A stretch of 64,000 bases of DNA from contig CANQVK010000003.1 of NCBI GenBank assembly GCA_947627275.1, positions 59,933 through 123,932 on the forward strand, given 5' to 3'. Position numbers and translations under genes: made by a program. This DNA comes from an uncultured Ruminococcus sp. GTDB taxonomy: Bacteria > Bacillota > Clostridia > Oscillospirales > Ruminococcaceae. Every line of letters begins with the position of its first letter. The stretch's first letter is position 1. The notes under the pieces are model-generated. The model was not told the origin of the DNA and made no database searches. It worked only from the letters and a program-made list of their open reading frames with translations. Shown here piece after piece: positions 44,468 to 53,896 of the stretch.

Positions 44468-44620
44468 CTCGTCGCTATTGCAAAATATTCAGTAATGCAG
44501 ACATAAAATCCGTCTGTCTGCGTCATCTTCCTCACCATACAACAAGTATGCTTTCATCACCTTCCTTGACATACGAATTTTCTGTTCAGCATTCTTTGAA
44601 CATTTTGCAATAGCGGCGAG
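44468..44620. mobile_element. 153-base MITE-like element with 23-base inverted ends
   Basis: Ends 44468-44490 and 44598-44620 are inverted repeats identical at 21 of 23 positions, beginning CTCGTCGCTATTGCAAAA. The interior has no coding potential. Its right half (44543-44620) is nearly identical, in reverse orientation, to 53646-53723, so the family is repeated. No target-site duplication is evident. Between 44621 and 44843 the spacer is A/T-rich and shows nothing further. Confidence 0.7.
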
Positions 44621-44843
44621 AACATTCGCGGTTATATGCTTTTTGAACTGCTGAATTTCGGGCAGTTTTTTTCTTGAAAAGCCATAGCGTAAGAAATGCG
44701 GAGAAGTCTTTTGTGTGCAATATATTTGCCTATGGCAACAAACTTTTTAACGTTGCAGCAGGGTAGAGTATGGCAATTTGCACAAAAAATACAATTTATA
44801 TTTATGGCATTGTCTGAATTTTTGTGCAAATTTGCAGAAAAAC

Positions 44844-44872
44844 TTGATAATTTATGCCATTTCTGATATAAT
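44844..44872 (+). promoter_or_regulatory. Promoter of the glycogen operon
   Basis: TTGATA at 44844-44849 and TATAAT at 44867-44872, spacer 17. A leader of about 125 bases runs to the glgB ATG at 45006. AAAGGGGGC lies before that ATG. Confidence 0.72.
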
Positions 44873-45005
44873 GTTAATAGGTGATACTGCGTATTACTAC
44901 GTGCCTGTTTACTTCTTCGCATAATCGCCATGTGCCGATATACGGTCGTAATTGAAGGAAGTTCTTATATCGTTAATATCGGTTAAAAGCAAAGGGGGCT
45001 GAATT

Positions 45006-47009
45006 ATGTCAGTTAATAATAATAACAATCCCAACGATTTTCCGCTGTATCTGTTTTATCAGGGAAAAAACTATGAAGCCTGGAAATTCTTTGGGGTACA
45101 TTCAAGGAAAAAGGGGCGCAGTAAGGTTTATACTTTCAGAGTATGGGCTCCTAATGCTGTGAGCATTTCTGTAGTGGGAGATTTCAACGAGTGGAACCGC
45201 ACCAAGAATCCGATGAAACTCATTTCTAACGGAGTTTGGGAGGCGGAAATACCTAAGCTCCAGCGCTTTGATATCTACAAGTACAGCATCGAGACCCGCG
45301 ACGGAAGAATACTTCTCAAGTCAGATCCGTATTCTTCGCACTTTGAGACTCGTCCCGGAACGGCTTCCAAAATTTACGAAAGTGAATACAAATGGCAGGA
45401 CGCCGCATGGTACGAAGCGAAGAAAAACCGCTCGGTGTACAAAAGTCCAATGAATATCTATGAGGTGCATCTTAATTCATGGAAAAATACGGGCGAAGAA
45501 GATGTTTTCACCTCGTATATTAATTTTGCAAACGATATTATACCCTACATCAAGAAAATGTCGTATACTCATGTGGAATTTATGCCGCTTACCGAGTTCC
45601 CTTACGACGGTTCATGGGGCTATCAGGTTACGGGCTATTATGCTCCGACGTCAAGATACGGTACTCCAGACGATTTCCGCCGTATGGTGGATATGTTTCA
45701 TGAAGCGGGGATAGGCGTTATCCTTGACTGGGTGCCGGCGCACTTCCCGAAGGACGCTCCCGGACTTTATGAATTTGACGGTACCTGCTGCTATGAATAT
45801 ACCGATGTTCGCAAGAAGGAGCATAAGGCTTGGGGAACTCATGTTTTCGATTACGGCAAGGCCGAGGTCTGCTCGTTCCTTATTTCAAGCGCAAATTATT
45901 GGTTTACCGAAATGCACGTTGACGGTCTGCGCGTTGACGCTGTCGCTTCGATGCTTTATCTTGACTACGACAGACGAGACGGCGAGTGGACTGCAAATAT
46001 AAACGGCGGCAATGAGAATCTGGAGGCTGTTGAGTTCCTGAAAAGGCTTAATGAAGCCATATTCTCCATGCACCCGGACGCTCTCATGATAGCCGAGGAA
46101 TCTACCGCATGGCCTATGGTAACAAAGCCTACAAGCATGGGAGGTCTTGGATTTAACTTTAAGTGGAATATGGGCTGGATGAACGATATGCTCAGTTACA
46201 TGTCGCTTGACCCTATCTACCGTTCGTTTAACCACGATAAGGTAACGTTTTCATTTTTCTATGCTTTTTCGGAGAACTATATACTGCCTATATCGCATGA
46301 TGAGGTAGTATATGGAAAATGCTCCATGATAAATAAAATGCCGGGCGAGGGCGATATGAAATTCGCGTCATATCGTGCCTTCCTTGCATATATGATGGCT
46401 CATCCGGGCAAGAAGCTTCTCTTTATGGGACAGGAGTTCGCTCAGTATAACGAGTGGAACTTCAAGACTCAGCTCGACTGGGAGCTTAAGGAAAACAATC
46501 CGTACAACAAAAACTTTATCAAGTTTACCGAGAAGCTTAACAAATTCTATCTCGAAAACTCTCCGCTGTGGCAGAATGACGACTCATGGAGCGGATTCAG
46601 CTGGATCTCAAATGACGACTACAAGCAGAGCGTCATTGCTTTCAGACGTATTGACGATGACGGAAACGAGCTTATCGCTGTCTGCAACTTTGTTCCCGTT
46701 CAGCGTGAGGATTACCGTATAGGAGTCCCCGCAAAGGGAAATTATAAAGTGGTGTTCAATACCGATGCCGAAGAATTCGGCGGTGCGGGTGCGTCTCCGA
46801 AGTCCTATAAATCAGAAAAAGAACCTATGCACGGCTTTGATAACAGTATCTCTATGACCCTTGCGCCCCTCTCTGTTATGTACCTTAAGTCAACCGCAAG
46901 GAAAAAGACTGTGAAGTCGGAGGAGACTGTATCTAAGACTTCCGAAAAAAAGAACAGATCGACAACAAGACGTAAGAAAGCCGCTGCCGATGAAAATAAG
47001 TCGGTTTAG
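45006..47009 (+). CDS. glgB: 1,4-alpha-glucan branching enzyme
   Basis: Introduces alpha-1,6 branches into glycogen (667 aa). An N-terminal CBM48 (VWAPNAVSISVVGDFNEW) precedes the GH13 barrel with catalytic Asp311 in DGLRVDAVASM, Glu364 in MIAEESTAWP and an ISHDEVVYGK motif. The C-terminal domain ends in a Lys/Arg-rich tail of about 40 residues that most GlgB proteins lack. It is the first gene of glgB-glgC-glgD-glgA, so storage-polymer synthesis genes are grouped; a phosphorylase and debranching enzyme are not in the window. Confidence 0.96.
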   Translation: MSVNNNNNPNDFPLYLFYQGKNYEAWKFFGVHSRKKGRSKVYTFRVWAPNAVSISVVGDFNEWNRTKNPMKLISNGVWEAEIPKLQRFDIYKYSIETRDGRILLKSDPYSSHFETRPGTASKIYESEYKWQDAAWYEAKKNRSVYKSPMNIYEVHLNSWKNTGEEDVFTSYINFANDIIPYIKKMSYTHVEFMPLTEFPYDGSWGYQVTGYYAPTSRYGTPDDFRRMVDMFHEAGIGVILDWVPAHFPKDAPGLYEFDGTCCYEYTDVRKKEHKAWGTHVFDYGKAEVCSFLISSANYWFTEMHVDGLRVDAVASMLYLDYDRRDGEWTANINGGNENLEAVEFLKRLNEAIFSMHPDALMIAEESTAWPMVTKPTSMGGLGFNFKWNMGWMNDMLSYMSLDPIYRSFNHDKVTFSFFYAFSENYILPISHDEVVYGKCSMINKMPGEGDMKFASYRAFLAYMMAHPGKKLLFMGQEFAQYNEWNFKTQLDWELKENNPYNKNFIKFTEKLNKFYLENSPLWQNDDSWSGFSWISNDDYKQSVIAFRRIDDDGNELIAVCNFVPVQREDYRIGVPAKGNYKVVFNTDAEEFGGAGASPKSYKSEKEPMHGFDNSISMTLAPLSVMYLKSTARKKTVKSEETVSKTSEKKNRSTTRRKKAAADENKSV

Positions 47010-47063
47010 TCAACGCATATGGTTTTTATGGATCTTTAATTTAAATTTTCAGGAGGAATTTTT

Positions 47064-48290
47064 ATGTACACCAAGAAAAAAGTTGTGGCAATGCTTCTGG
47101 CAGGAGGTCAGGGAAGCAGATTGTACGCTCTTACAAAAAATGTAGCTAAGCCTGCTGTTCCCTACGGCGGAAAATATCGCCTTATTGATTTCCCTCTGTC
47201 AAACTGCACTAATTCCGGCATTGACACAGTAGGTGTTCTTACTCAGTATCAGCCGCTTGTACTTAATGAGTATATCGGCAACGGTCAGCCTTGGGATTTG
47301 GATAAGATGAACGGCGGCGTTCATGTTCTTCCGCCTTATGAGTCGCAGGCAGGCGCTTCATGGTATGAGGGTACTGCAAACGCGATTTATCAGAATATGA
47401 ATTTCATCAGACGCTACGATCCTGAATATGTTGTTGTTCTCGGCGGAGACCATATCTATAAAATGGATTATTCAAAAATGGTGGATTTCCATATAGCAAA
47501 CGACGCCGACTGCACCATTTCGGTTATTGACGTTCCCCTTGCGGAGGCGTCGCGCTTCGGCATCATGATCTGCGATGAAAATAAAAAGGTTATAGACTTT
47601 GTGGAGAAACCCAAAGAGCCTAAGTCTACTCTTGCTTCAATGGGTATATACGTTTTCAGTTGGAAAAAGCTCGAAAAGTATCTCATAGAAAACGAAAATG
47701 ACGCAAACGAAAAGCGTGAAAGAGGCGAAAAGTGGTCTAAGGATTTCGGTAAGGACATTATTACCTCCATGCTGAGAGATAAGCAGAGACTTTTTGCCTA
47801 TGAGTTCGAGGGCTACTGGAAGGATGTCGGAACTCTCGATTCACTTTGGGAGGCAAATATGGATCTGCTCAGCCCGAGCGTTCCTCTCGATCTTTACGAC
47901 AAGAGCTGGAAGATATATTCGCGCAGCAGCTATATGCCTCCTCAGTATATCGGAGATAATGCACAGGTCGAAAATTCAATGATTTCCGAGGGAAGCTGCG
48001 TTGACGGCTCAGTCGATTTCTCCATACTCTTTGCAGGCGTTACAGTCGAGAAGGGCGCTACAGTCAATTACAGTATCATTATGCCCGGTACTGTCATAAA
48101 GGCGGGAGCTGTTATTGAATACTCGATCGTTGGCAGCGACTGCGTTATCGAGGGCGGCGCTCATATCGGAAAACGTCCCGAACAGGTAGATAACAGAGAC
48201 GACTGGGGTATTGCGGTCGTAGGTCATAATGTAACGGTATCCGGCGGTAAATCTGTTGAACCTAAGCAGATAATCGGCGAGAATATTTGA
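47064..48290 (+). CDS. glgC: Glucose-1-phosphate adenylyltransferase
   Basis: Makes ADP-glucose from glucose 1-phosphate and ATP (408 aa). The nucleotide-binding loop [11 protein letters not shown] is intact, followed by [20 protein letters not shown], the [10 protein letters not shown] motif and the C-terminal left-handed beta-helix. AGGAGG precedes the ATG, 54 bases after glgB. It is followed 25 bases later by glgD; in Firmicutes GlgC and GlgD form a hetero-oligomer. Confidence 0.96.
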   Translation: MYTKKKVVAMLLAGGQGSRLYALTKNVAKPAVPYGGKYRLIDFPLSNCTNSGIDTVGVLTQYQPLVLNEYIGNGQPWDLDKMNGGVHVLPPYESQAGASWYEGTANAIYQNMNFIRRYDPEYVVVLGGDHIYKMDYSKMVDFHIANDADCTISVIDVPLAEASRFGIMICDENKKVIDFVEKPKEPKSTLASMGIYVFSWKKLEKYLIENENDANEKRERGEKWSKDFGKDIITSMLRDKQRLFAYEFEGYWKDVGTLDSLWEANMDLLSPSVPLDLYDKSWKIYSRSSYMPPQYIGDNAQVENSMISEGSCVDGSVDFSILFAGVTVEKGATVNYSIIMPGTVIKAGAVIEYSIVGSDCVIEGGAHIGKRPEQVDNRDDWGIAVVGHNVTVSGGKSVEPKQIIGENI

Positions 48291-48315
48291 AGATGCGATC
48301 TGGAGGTTTCACAAT

Positions 48316-49440
48316 ATGAGCAGTGTTAATTATAATGTATTAGGTCTTATTTTCGCAAGCATGCACGATTCCTACGTAAGCGAGCTTACGAAGCAGAGAA
48401 CAATGGGTTCTATCCCTTTCGGCGGACGCTACAGGCTTATAGATTTTCCGCTTTCAAATTTTGTAAATTCTGGAGTTTCTGAGGTCGGAGTAATTACAAA
48501 GTCAAATTACGGTTCGCTTCTCGATCACCTCGGTTCGGGACGCGACTGGGATCTTGCACGTAAAAAGGGCGGACTTCACCTTCTTCCGCCTTACAGTCAG
48601 ACGGGCGGGATATATCAGGGCAGACTGGACGCTCTCAGTAATATATGGAGCTTTGTGGAGCATTCAAAGGCTCAGTATGTCATCCTTTCCAACTGCGATG
48701 TTGTAACGACAATTGATTTTAATTCCGTACTGCGTCAGCATAAGGAAACGGGAGCTGATATCACTCTCGTTTACAGCAAGGCGTTTTATGACAGCGAGAA
48801 GAATCCAAGCACGACTATTCTCCAGTTCGGTGAGGATAATAGGGTCAATGATGTTATGGTCGCTCCGAAAATCTCGGGTGAATGCAATCAATGGCTTGAA
48901 ATGCTTATCATAAGCAAGGATTTCCTGAAGCAGATAGTTTCCGACGCTGCAAGCAGAAATATCTACAGCTTTACAAGAGAGATCTTGCAGAATCGAAACA
49001 GCGACTACAAGATCATGGGCTACGAGCATAAAGAGTTCTTTGTACGCATCGACAGTGTAGAGGGCTATTTTGCGGCAAACAAGATGCTGCTTGACTCCGA
49101 AAAGAGGAACGCTCTTTTCAAGAACAATATGCCTGTATATACGAAGGTGGGCGACAACGGTCCTGCTAAGTATGGTCTGGAGTCGAATATTAAAAATTCG
49201 CTTATTGCCGACGGCTGTATAATCGAGGGAACTGTTGAGAATTCGGTTATATTCAGAGGAGTAAGGATAGGCAAGGATACCGTTGTAAGAGATTCGGTTA
49301 TCATGCAGGGAACGGTAATAGGCAGCAATTGCAGCATTACATCTATAATCACGGACAAAAATGTTGAGATAAGCGATGAGAAGGTTCTGACCGGATCAGA
49401 GACTTATCCTGTATATATCACCAAGAACGGCAAAATCTAA
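48316..49440 (+). CDS. glgD: Glucose-1-phosphate adenylyltransferase regulatory subunit GlgD
   Basis: GlgC paralogue (374 aa) that works as a regulatory partner. It keeps the fold ([20 protein letters not shown], then a beta-helix C-terminus) but lacks the GGxGxRL nucleotide-binding loop. In that position it reads LIFASMHDSYVSELT, so it should not be catalytic on its own. Its presence marks the Firmicute type of glycogen synthesis. Confidence 0.95.
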   Translation: MSSVNYNVLGLIFASMHDSYVSELTKQRTMGSIPFGGRYRLIDFPLSNFVNSGVSEVGVITKSNYGSLLDHLGSGRDWDLARKKGGLHLLPPYSQTGGIYQGRLDALSNIWSFVEHSKAQYVILSNCDVVTTIDFNSVLRQHKETGADITLVYSKAFYDSEKNPSTTILQFGEDNRVNDVMVAPKISGECNQWLEMLIISKDFLKQIVSDAASRNIYSFTREILQNRNSDYKIMGYEHKEFFVRIDSVEGYFAANKMLLDSEKRNALFKNNMPVYTKVGDNGPAKYGLESNIKNSLIADGCIIEGTVENSVIFRGVRIGKDTVVRDSVIMQGTVIGSNCSITSIITDKNVEISDEKVLTGSETYPVYITKNGKI

Positions 49441-49449
49441 TAAACTGTT

Positions 49450-49480
49450 TTCAGCAGGAGACAAACCGTTTCCTGCTGAA
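49450..49480 (+). terminator. Stem-loop between glgD and glgA
   Basis: A perfect 10-base stem TTCAGCAGGA / TCCTGCTGAA with an 11-base loop, 9 bases after the glgD stop, followed by TTTG. The short T-run suggests a partial terminator or an RNA-processing site that could lower glgA expression. Confidence 0.65.
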
Positions 49481-49523
49481 TTTGTATTCTCCGATGTTTT
49501 AATTCTGAAAGGAAGCTGTATAT

Positions 49524-50942
49524 ATGAATATACTTTTTGCTGCAAGTGAAGCCGTTCCGTACGCGGCTTCCGGAGGTCTTGCAGATGTGGTCGGTTCGCT
49601 GCCCAAAGCGATAGCGGCGAACGGTCATAGCTGTGCTGTTGTGATTCCGCTGTATAAGGCGATTTCCCAAGAAATGCGGTCGGAAATGGAATTTATCACG
49701 AATATCACCGTCGATGTTTCGTGGCGTAAGCAGTACTGTGGCATTTTTAAAGCGAAAAAGGACGGAATACTTTATTATTTTATAGATAACGAATATTACT
49801 TCTGCCGTGATGGTCTGTACGGTTTTTACGATGACTGCGAAAGATTTGTGTTCTTTAGCAGGGCGGTGCTTGAAATGCTTCGGCATATTGAATTCAGACC
49901 TGATGTTATCAGCTGCAATGACTGGCAGACAGCTCTTATACCTGTTTATTTTCAGGTTTATTATAAGTATCAGCAGGGCTATGACAAAATGAAAATATCG
50001 TTTACGATACATAATATCGAGTATCAGGGAAGATACGGCAGAGAGGTACTTAATGAGCTTATGGGAATCCCTCCCTATAATTCGGGACTTTTAGAGTACG
50101 ATGGCTATATAAATATGTTAAAGGGCGCAATAGAGACTGCCGACAGGATAGTGACTGTATCGCCTACCTATGCACGGGAGCTTCTTGACCCGTGGTATGC
50201 GCATAGTCTTGACAGAATACTTGCAACAAAGCAGCAGAAGCTGAAAGGGATAATTAACGGCATAGATACGGAGGTTTACGACCCCAAGACCGATAAATTC
50301 ATACCTTGTAATTACTCAAATGACGATATTTCGGGAAAAACTGAGTGCAGAAAGAAACTTCTCACGGAATTGGGACTTACGGTCAATGACGAGCCGCTGA
50401 TAGGTATTGTCACACGGTTTGTCAAGCATAAGGGTATCGACCTGATCCGAAGTGTTTTCCAGCAGATCGTGGAAAGCGGAATGAAGTTTGCCGTACTCGG
50501 AAGCGGCGAGCGTATATATGAGGAATTTTTCATAGAAATGTCAAGACGCTATCCCGACCGCGTATCGGTCACTACTAAATTTGACCCCGAGCTTGCACGC
50601 AGGATATATGCAGGCGCAGATATGTTCCTGATGCCGTCTCAAAGCGAGCCGTGCGGTCTTGCGCAGATGATCGCCATGAGGTACGGTACTGTGCCTATCG
50701 TGCGTGAAACAGGAGGTCTTAAGGACACCGTCCGTGACAACGGAGGCGTGAACGGAAACGGCTTTACATTTAAGACGTTCAATGCCAATGATATGTTGGA
50801 TGCCGTGCGCCGAGCCAAAGCCGACTATGATAATTCAGACCGCTGGGAGGCTCTTGTTAAGCGTGCAATGTCGTGTGATTACAGTTGGTCAGCTTCGGCT
50901 AAAGCATATGTCGAGCTTTTTGAGGATATGCTCAGCGAGTAG
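49524..50942 (+). CDS. glgA: Glycogen synthase (ADP-glucose type)
   Basis: GT5 glycogen synthase (472 aa) that extends alpha-1,4 glucan chains from ADP-glucose. The N-terminal motif reads YAASGGLADVVGSLP, with Ala where many GlgA proteins have the Lys of KxGGL. The C-terminal half has GIVTRFVKHKGIDLI and PSQSEPCGLAQMIAMRYGT with the acceptor-site residues. It is the last gene of the glycogen operon, 83 bases after glgD and behind a stem-loop. GAAAGGAAGC precedes the ATG. Confidence 0.95.
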   Translation: MNILFAASEAVPYAASGGLADVVGSLPKAIAANGHSCAVVIPLYKAISQEMRSEMEFITNITVDVSWRKQYCGIFKAKKDGILYYFIDNEYYFCRDGLYGFYDDCERFVFFSRAVLEMLRHIEFRPDVISCNDWQTALIPVYFQVYYKYQQGYDKMKISFTIHNIEYQGRYGREVLNELMGIPPYNSGLLEYDGYINMLKGAIETADRIVTVSPTYARELLDPWYAHSLDRILATKQQKLKGIINGIDTEVYDPKTDKFIPCNYSNDDISGKTECRKKLLTELGLTVNDEPLIGIVTRFVKHKGIDLIRSVFQQIVESGMKFAVLGSGERIYEEFFIEMSRRYPDRVSVTTKFDPELARRIYAGADMFLMPSQSEPCGLAQMIAMRYGTVPIVRETGGLKDTVRDNGGVNGNGFTFKTFNANDMLDAVRRAKADYDNSDRWEALVKRAMSCDYSWSASAKAYVELFEDMLSE

Positions 50943-51104
50943 TTCAGCGAGAGCGAGTTATCTCTGCATATTAGACATTCTCGGAAACTTCCGAAGAACC
51001 ATTTTCCTTTCTTTGCACAGGACAAAATATCCTGCGGAATCCGTCGCTTCTCCAGTTTACGAGGAAGTATATTCATTTTGTCCACTAAAAATTCAAATTC
51101 TACG

Positions 51105-51133
51105 TTGACAACTGTGAATAAATTCTGTACAAT
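51105..51133 (+). promoter_or_regulatory. Promoter for the dockerin-SGNH gene
   Basis: TTGACA at 51105-51110 and TACAAT at 51128-51133, spacer 17, one base from consensus in the -10. The ATG is at 51168, with AGGAGG at 51152. Confidence 0.78.
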
Positions 51134-51167
51134 GTAAATACGGAACTTTTTAGGAGGCTTGGTTTAA

Positions 51168-53024
51168 ATGTGCAGTAAAATGAAAAAATATTCTTTATAT
51201 GCGGCGGCAATTCTGGCATTGTCTGTGACGATCCCATCTGATAATAAATTTGACGTTTCGGCGGCGGAGTTGCTTACGGCAGAGTTCGAGACTACCAATG
51301 ATTCGTTTACGGCAAGAGGCGGAGCTTCCGTTGCGTGGACGTCCGATAAGGCGTTTTCCGAAGGTTGCAGCCTTTTTGTAAGCGGACGTACTGCTGCATG
51401 GAACGGCGCTTCAAGGGACGCTTCATCGTTTATGAAGGCAGGCGGCGTTTATAACTTGTCGGCTGCGGTATATCAGGAAAGCGGCGAAGCGGCTGAGATG
51501 AAGTTCTCTCTGCAATATACCGACAGTTCGGGCGAAACAGCGTATGACCAAATAGCTCTTGAAACGGTGCAGAGCGGCGAATGGTTCGTTCTTTCAAATC
51601 CGTCTTACAAAGTTCCCGACGGAGCAAGCGATCTCTCAATTTATGTGGAAACTACGGAATCGCTTACGGACTTCTATCTTGATATGGTCAGAGTGAACGG
51701 TGCGCCGTCCGTTATAAAAGCAGGCGATGCAAACGGCGATATGAAAGTATCTTCTGACGATCTGAGCGTTCTATGCGATTTTCTTCTCGGTAAGTCTGCC
51801 GATATAGAAGCCGGAGCCGATATGAATAAGGACGGAAGTATTGATACTTACGATTTAGTTCATCTGCGTCAATATCTTACGACATCGCATACTCCCTCCG
51901 TTTCGGGCGACTGGGATAACTATCAGGAAAATGTTTCACCGCAGACGCTTCAGGTTTACAAGGACGGATTGTACCGTGTTGGCAATACTGAGCGTATAAG
52001 GAACAAAATATCCAGAGCGCAAAACGGCGAACAGGTGAATATAGCTTATATAGGCGGTTCTATTACGGCAGGCGGTTCATCAAGCACTCCTGATAACTGC
52101 TTTGCAAATCTTTCATACGAATATTTCAGCGAAACTTTCGGCACGGGCGGCAATGTGAATTACATAAATGCCGGAATGGCTGGTACGTCCTCGGTAGTGG
52201 GTAATCTCCGGGCAGACAGCGACATATTGTCGAAAAATCCGGACATTATTTTTATAGAATTTGCGGTGAACGATCAGGGCGGAGACAGATTCAAAAAGTC
52301 TTTTGAATCGCTTGTAAGAAAATGTCTTTCACAGGAAAACGAGCCTGCCGTAGTTATCATTACTCTCTGTCAGCAGTCGGGAGGTTCAAATCAGGATTGG
52401 ATGGCGCAGGTCGCAGAGGCTTATGATCTTCCTCTTATAAGCGGTAAAAATGCTGTAATGAACGCGATCTCCGCAGGTACGATGACTTGGGCGGACTACG
52501 GCAGCGGCGACACTATACACCCCGGAAACGGAGGACATAAGCTTATTGCGGATTGTATCGGCTATTATTACCGTCAGGCTTTGAGAAGCGAAAATGTATC
52601 TGACGCTTATACGCTCCCGAGCGGCGATGTATTCGGCTCTGAATATTCTACTGCACGTATTATTACTGTAGATGAGATGAAAGATCTTTCAAAGGGTTCG
52701 TGGACTTCGGGAACAAATAATCCCTCATATTCCGCAAACGGATTTACTTTCAGCAAAAACGGCAATGAACCGCTGAAATTCACCGTAGAGGGCAAGGGGA
52801 TAATGCTGCTGTTCCAGTCAAATTCCAACGCTTCTATGGGAACCGCCAATGTGACGGTCAACGGTACGACAACTCCCGTAAACAGTAATTTACAGTACAC
52901 ATGGGGAGGACTTGACGGCGATACGGCATATTATCAGCCGCAGTCGGGAACGCTGGACGTTTCGATCTCAATGAAAGATCAATCGACAAATTTTGTTCTT
53001 TATGGTATAGCCGTAATTGAGTAA
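51168..53024 (+). CDS. Secreted dockerin-containing SGNH esterase
   Basis: 618 aa. A signal peptide (about 1-33) is followed by a carbohydrate-binding beta-sandwich of CBM22-like type (35-180), a type I dockerin (about 185-241; two calcium repeats GDANGDMKVSSDDL and DMNKDGSIDTYDL), an SGNH hydrolase (about 280-480) and a C-terminal beta-sandwich (500-618). The catalytic set is visible: Ser298 in IGGSITAGG, VND in FAVNDQGG, and the Asp-His pair in DTIHPGNGGH. It is probably a cellulosome-linked carbohydrate esterase deacetylating plant polysaccharides. The dockerin sits inside the protein rather than at an end. Confidence 0.87.
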   Translation: MCSKMKKYSLYAAAILALSVTIPSDNKFDVSAAELLTAEFETTNDSFTARGGASVAWTSDKAFSEGCSLFVSGRTAAWNGASRDASSFMKAGGVYNLSAAVYQESGEAAEMKFSLQYTDSSGETAYDQIALETVQSGEWFVLSNPSYKVPDGASDLSIYVETTESLTDFYLDMVRVNGAPSVIKAGDANGDMKVSSDDLSVLCDFLLGKSADIEAGADMNKDGSIDTYDLVHLRQYLTTSHTPSVSGDWDNYQENVSPQTLQVYKDGLYRVGNTERIRNKISRAQNGEQVNIAYIGGSITAGGSSSTPDNCFANLSYEYFSETFGTGGNVNYINAGMAGTSSVVGNLRADSDILSKNPDIIFIEFAVNDQGGDRFKKSFESLVRKCLSQENEPAVVIITLCQQSGGSNQDWMAQVAEAYDLPLISGKNAVMNAISAGTMTWADYGSGDTIHPGNGGHKLIADCIGYYYRQALRSENVSDAYTLPSGDVFGSEYSTARIITVDEMKDLSKGSWTSGTNNPSYSANGFTFSKNGNEPLKFTVEGKGIMLLFQSNSNASMGTANVTVNGTTTPVNSNLQYTWGGLDGDTAYYQPQSGTLDVSISMKDQSTNFVLYGIAVIE

Positions 53025-53054
53025 TTTAGATAACAGTTGCTAAAGGAAAAAATT

Positions 53055-53597
53055 ATGAACAATTATGAAAATTTGCTTCAATATACAAAAGAAGAATTGA
53101 TAGAGCTTATTGAGATATACTCAAAGAACTGGCTTGCTCTTGATGGGGTATGGTTTCAGTCCGTGGAGCGAAAGCTCGGAATGGACGAGGCTATGTACCA
53201 TGACGCAGAGGCTTGGAAACGCTTCACGGCAATTGAAGCGAAGCGGATAAAGGCTTTTCTGAAACTCGGAGAGCATCCCGGTACAGAGGGTCTTGCCAAA
53301 GCATTGAAGCTGCGTTTTTACGCTAATATAAATAATGACGATATTGTAATTAACGGTAATACGCTTACCTATAGCGCTGTGAACTGCCGTGTCCAGACTG
53401 CGAGAAAGCGCAAGGGGATGCCCTTTCATCCCTGTAAATCAGTGGGACTTATAGAGTACAGCGGTTTCGCTTCTGCGATATACGATCGCTTTGTTTGCGA
53501 ATGCGTGAGCTGCTATCCTGATATAACCGATGATACCTGCTGCTGCAAATGGAAATTCACGCTTAAGAGCCGGTTATCGGAGATTTCCGGAATATAA
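53055..53597 (+). CDS. Cysteine-rich cytosolic protein of unknown function (DUF6125-like)
   Basis: 180 aa from the ATG at 53055, with AAAGGA at 53042; an in-frame TTG at 53037 is less likely. No signal peptide or membrane segment. It has an acidic helical N-terminal half and a C-terminal half with conserved-looking NCRVQTARKRKGMPFHPCKS and a Cys-rich block CECVSCYPD followed by CCCKW. The layout recalls small cytosolic proteins of the DUF6125 type; the function is unknown. It follows the SGNH gene by 30 bases and could be read through from it. Confidence 0.6.
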   Translation: MNNYENLLQYTKEELIELIEIYSKNWLALDGVWFQSVERKLGMDEAMYHDAEAWKRFTAIEAKRIKAFLKLGEHPGTEGLAKALKLRFYANINNDDIVINGNTLTYSAVNCRVQTARKRKGMPFHPCKSVGLIEYSGFASAIYDRFVCECVSCYPDITDDTCCCKWKFTLKSRLSEISGI

Positions 53598-53645
53598 AAA
53601 GTCCGCTTTGATATTGCCCACAATGATATTTTTGCCGATTATATA

Positions 53646-53723
53646 CTCGCCGCTATTGCAAAATATTCAAAGAATGCTGAACAGAAATTTCGTATGTCAA
53701 GGAAGGTGACGAAAGCATACTTG
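53646..53723 (+). repeat. Partial copy of the 44.5-kb MITE-like element
   Basis: These 78 bases match the reverse complement of 44543-44620 at 75 of 78 positions. The match starts exactly at the element end (CTCGCCGCTATTGC) and stops abruptly after GCATACTTG. It looks like a half-element. It lies between the small cysteine-rich gene and a terminator. Confidence 0.75.
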
Positions 53724-53762
53724 GACACACCTTACCAAAGCAGTCAATATTTGATAAAACAA

Positions 53763-53798
53763 GGACAGCTACTTACTTCAAAGTAGCTGCCCTTTTTT
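53763..53798 (+). terminator. Intrinsic terminator before the LytTR operon
   Basis: Stem GGACAGCTACTT / AAGTAGCTGCCC with a 6-base loop, followed by six T. It insulates the following ABC-transporter operon. Confidence 0.82.
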
Positions 53799-53810
53799 AT
53801 ACCACGGCAA

Positions 53811-53840
53811 TTCATGTATAGAATACGGCAGGTCGTGTAT
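53811..53840 (+). promoter_or_regulatory. Candidate LytTR-binding direct repeats
   Basis: TTCATGTAT (53811-53819) and GTCGTGTAT (53832-53840) match at 7 of 9 positions and lie 21 bases apart, start to start. LytTR regulators bind 9-base direct repeats with about this spacing. They sit just upstream of the -35 box at 53848 and of the LytTR gene itself. Confidence 0.55.
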
Positions 53841-53847
53841 CTGCCGC

Positions 53848-53876
53848 TTGAAAAAAGTCATGAGCTGTGATAATAT
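53848..53876 (+). promoter_or_regulatory. Promoter of the LytTR-DUF3021-ABC operon
   Basis: TTGAAA at 53848-53853 and TAATAT at 53871-53876, spacer 17. The expected start is near 53883, so the leader is very short before the GTG at 53897. Confidence 0.6.
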
Positions 53877-53896
53877 ATTATCAGGGAGGCGATAGC

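Noticed and set aside
44632..44931. Open frame of 99 codons on the minus strand in the spacer before glgB
   Set aside because: It overlaps the glycogen promoter, lacks a ribosome-binding site and has no recognisable motif; it looks like chance in an A/T-rich spacer.
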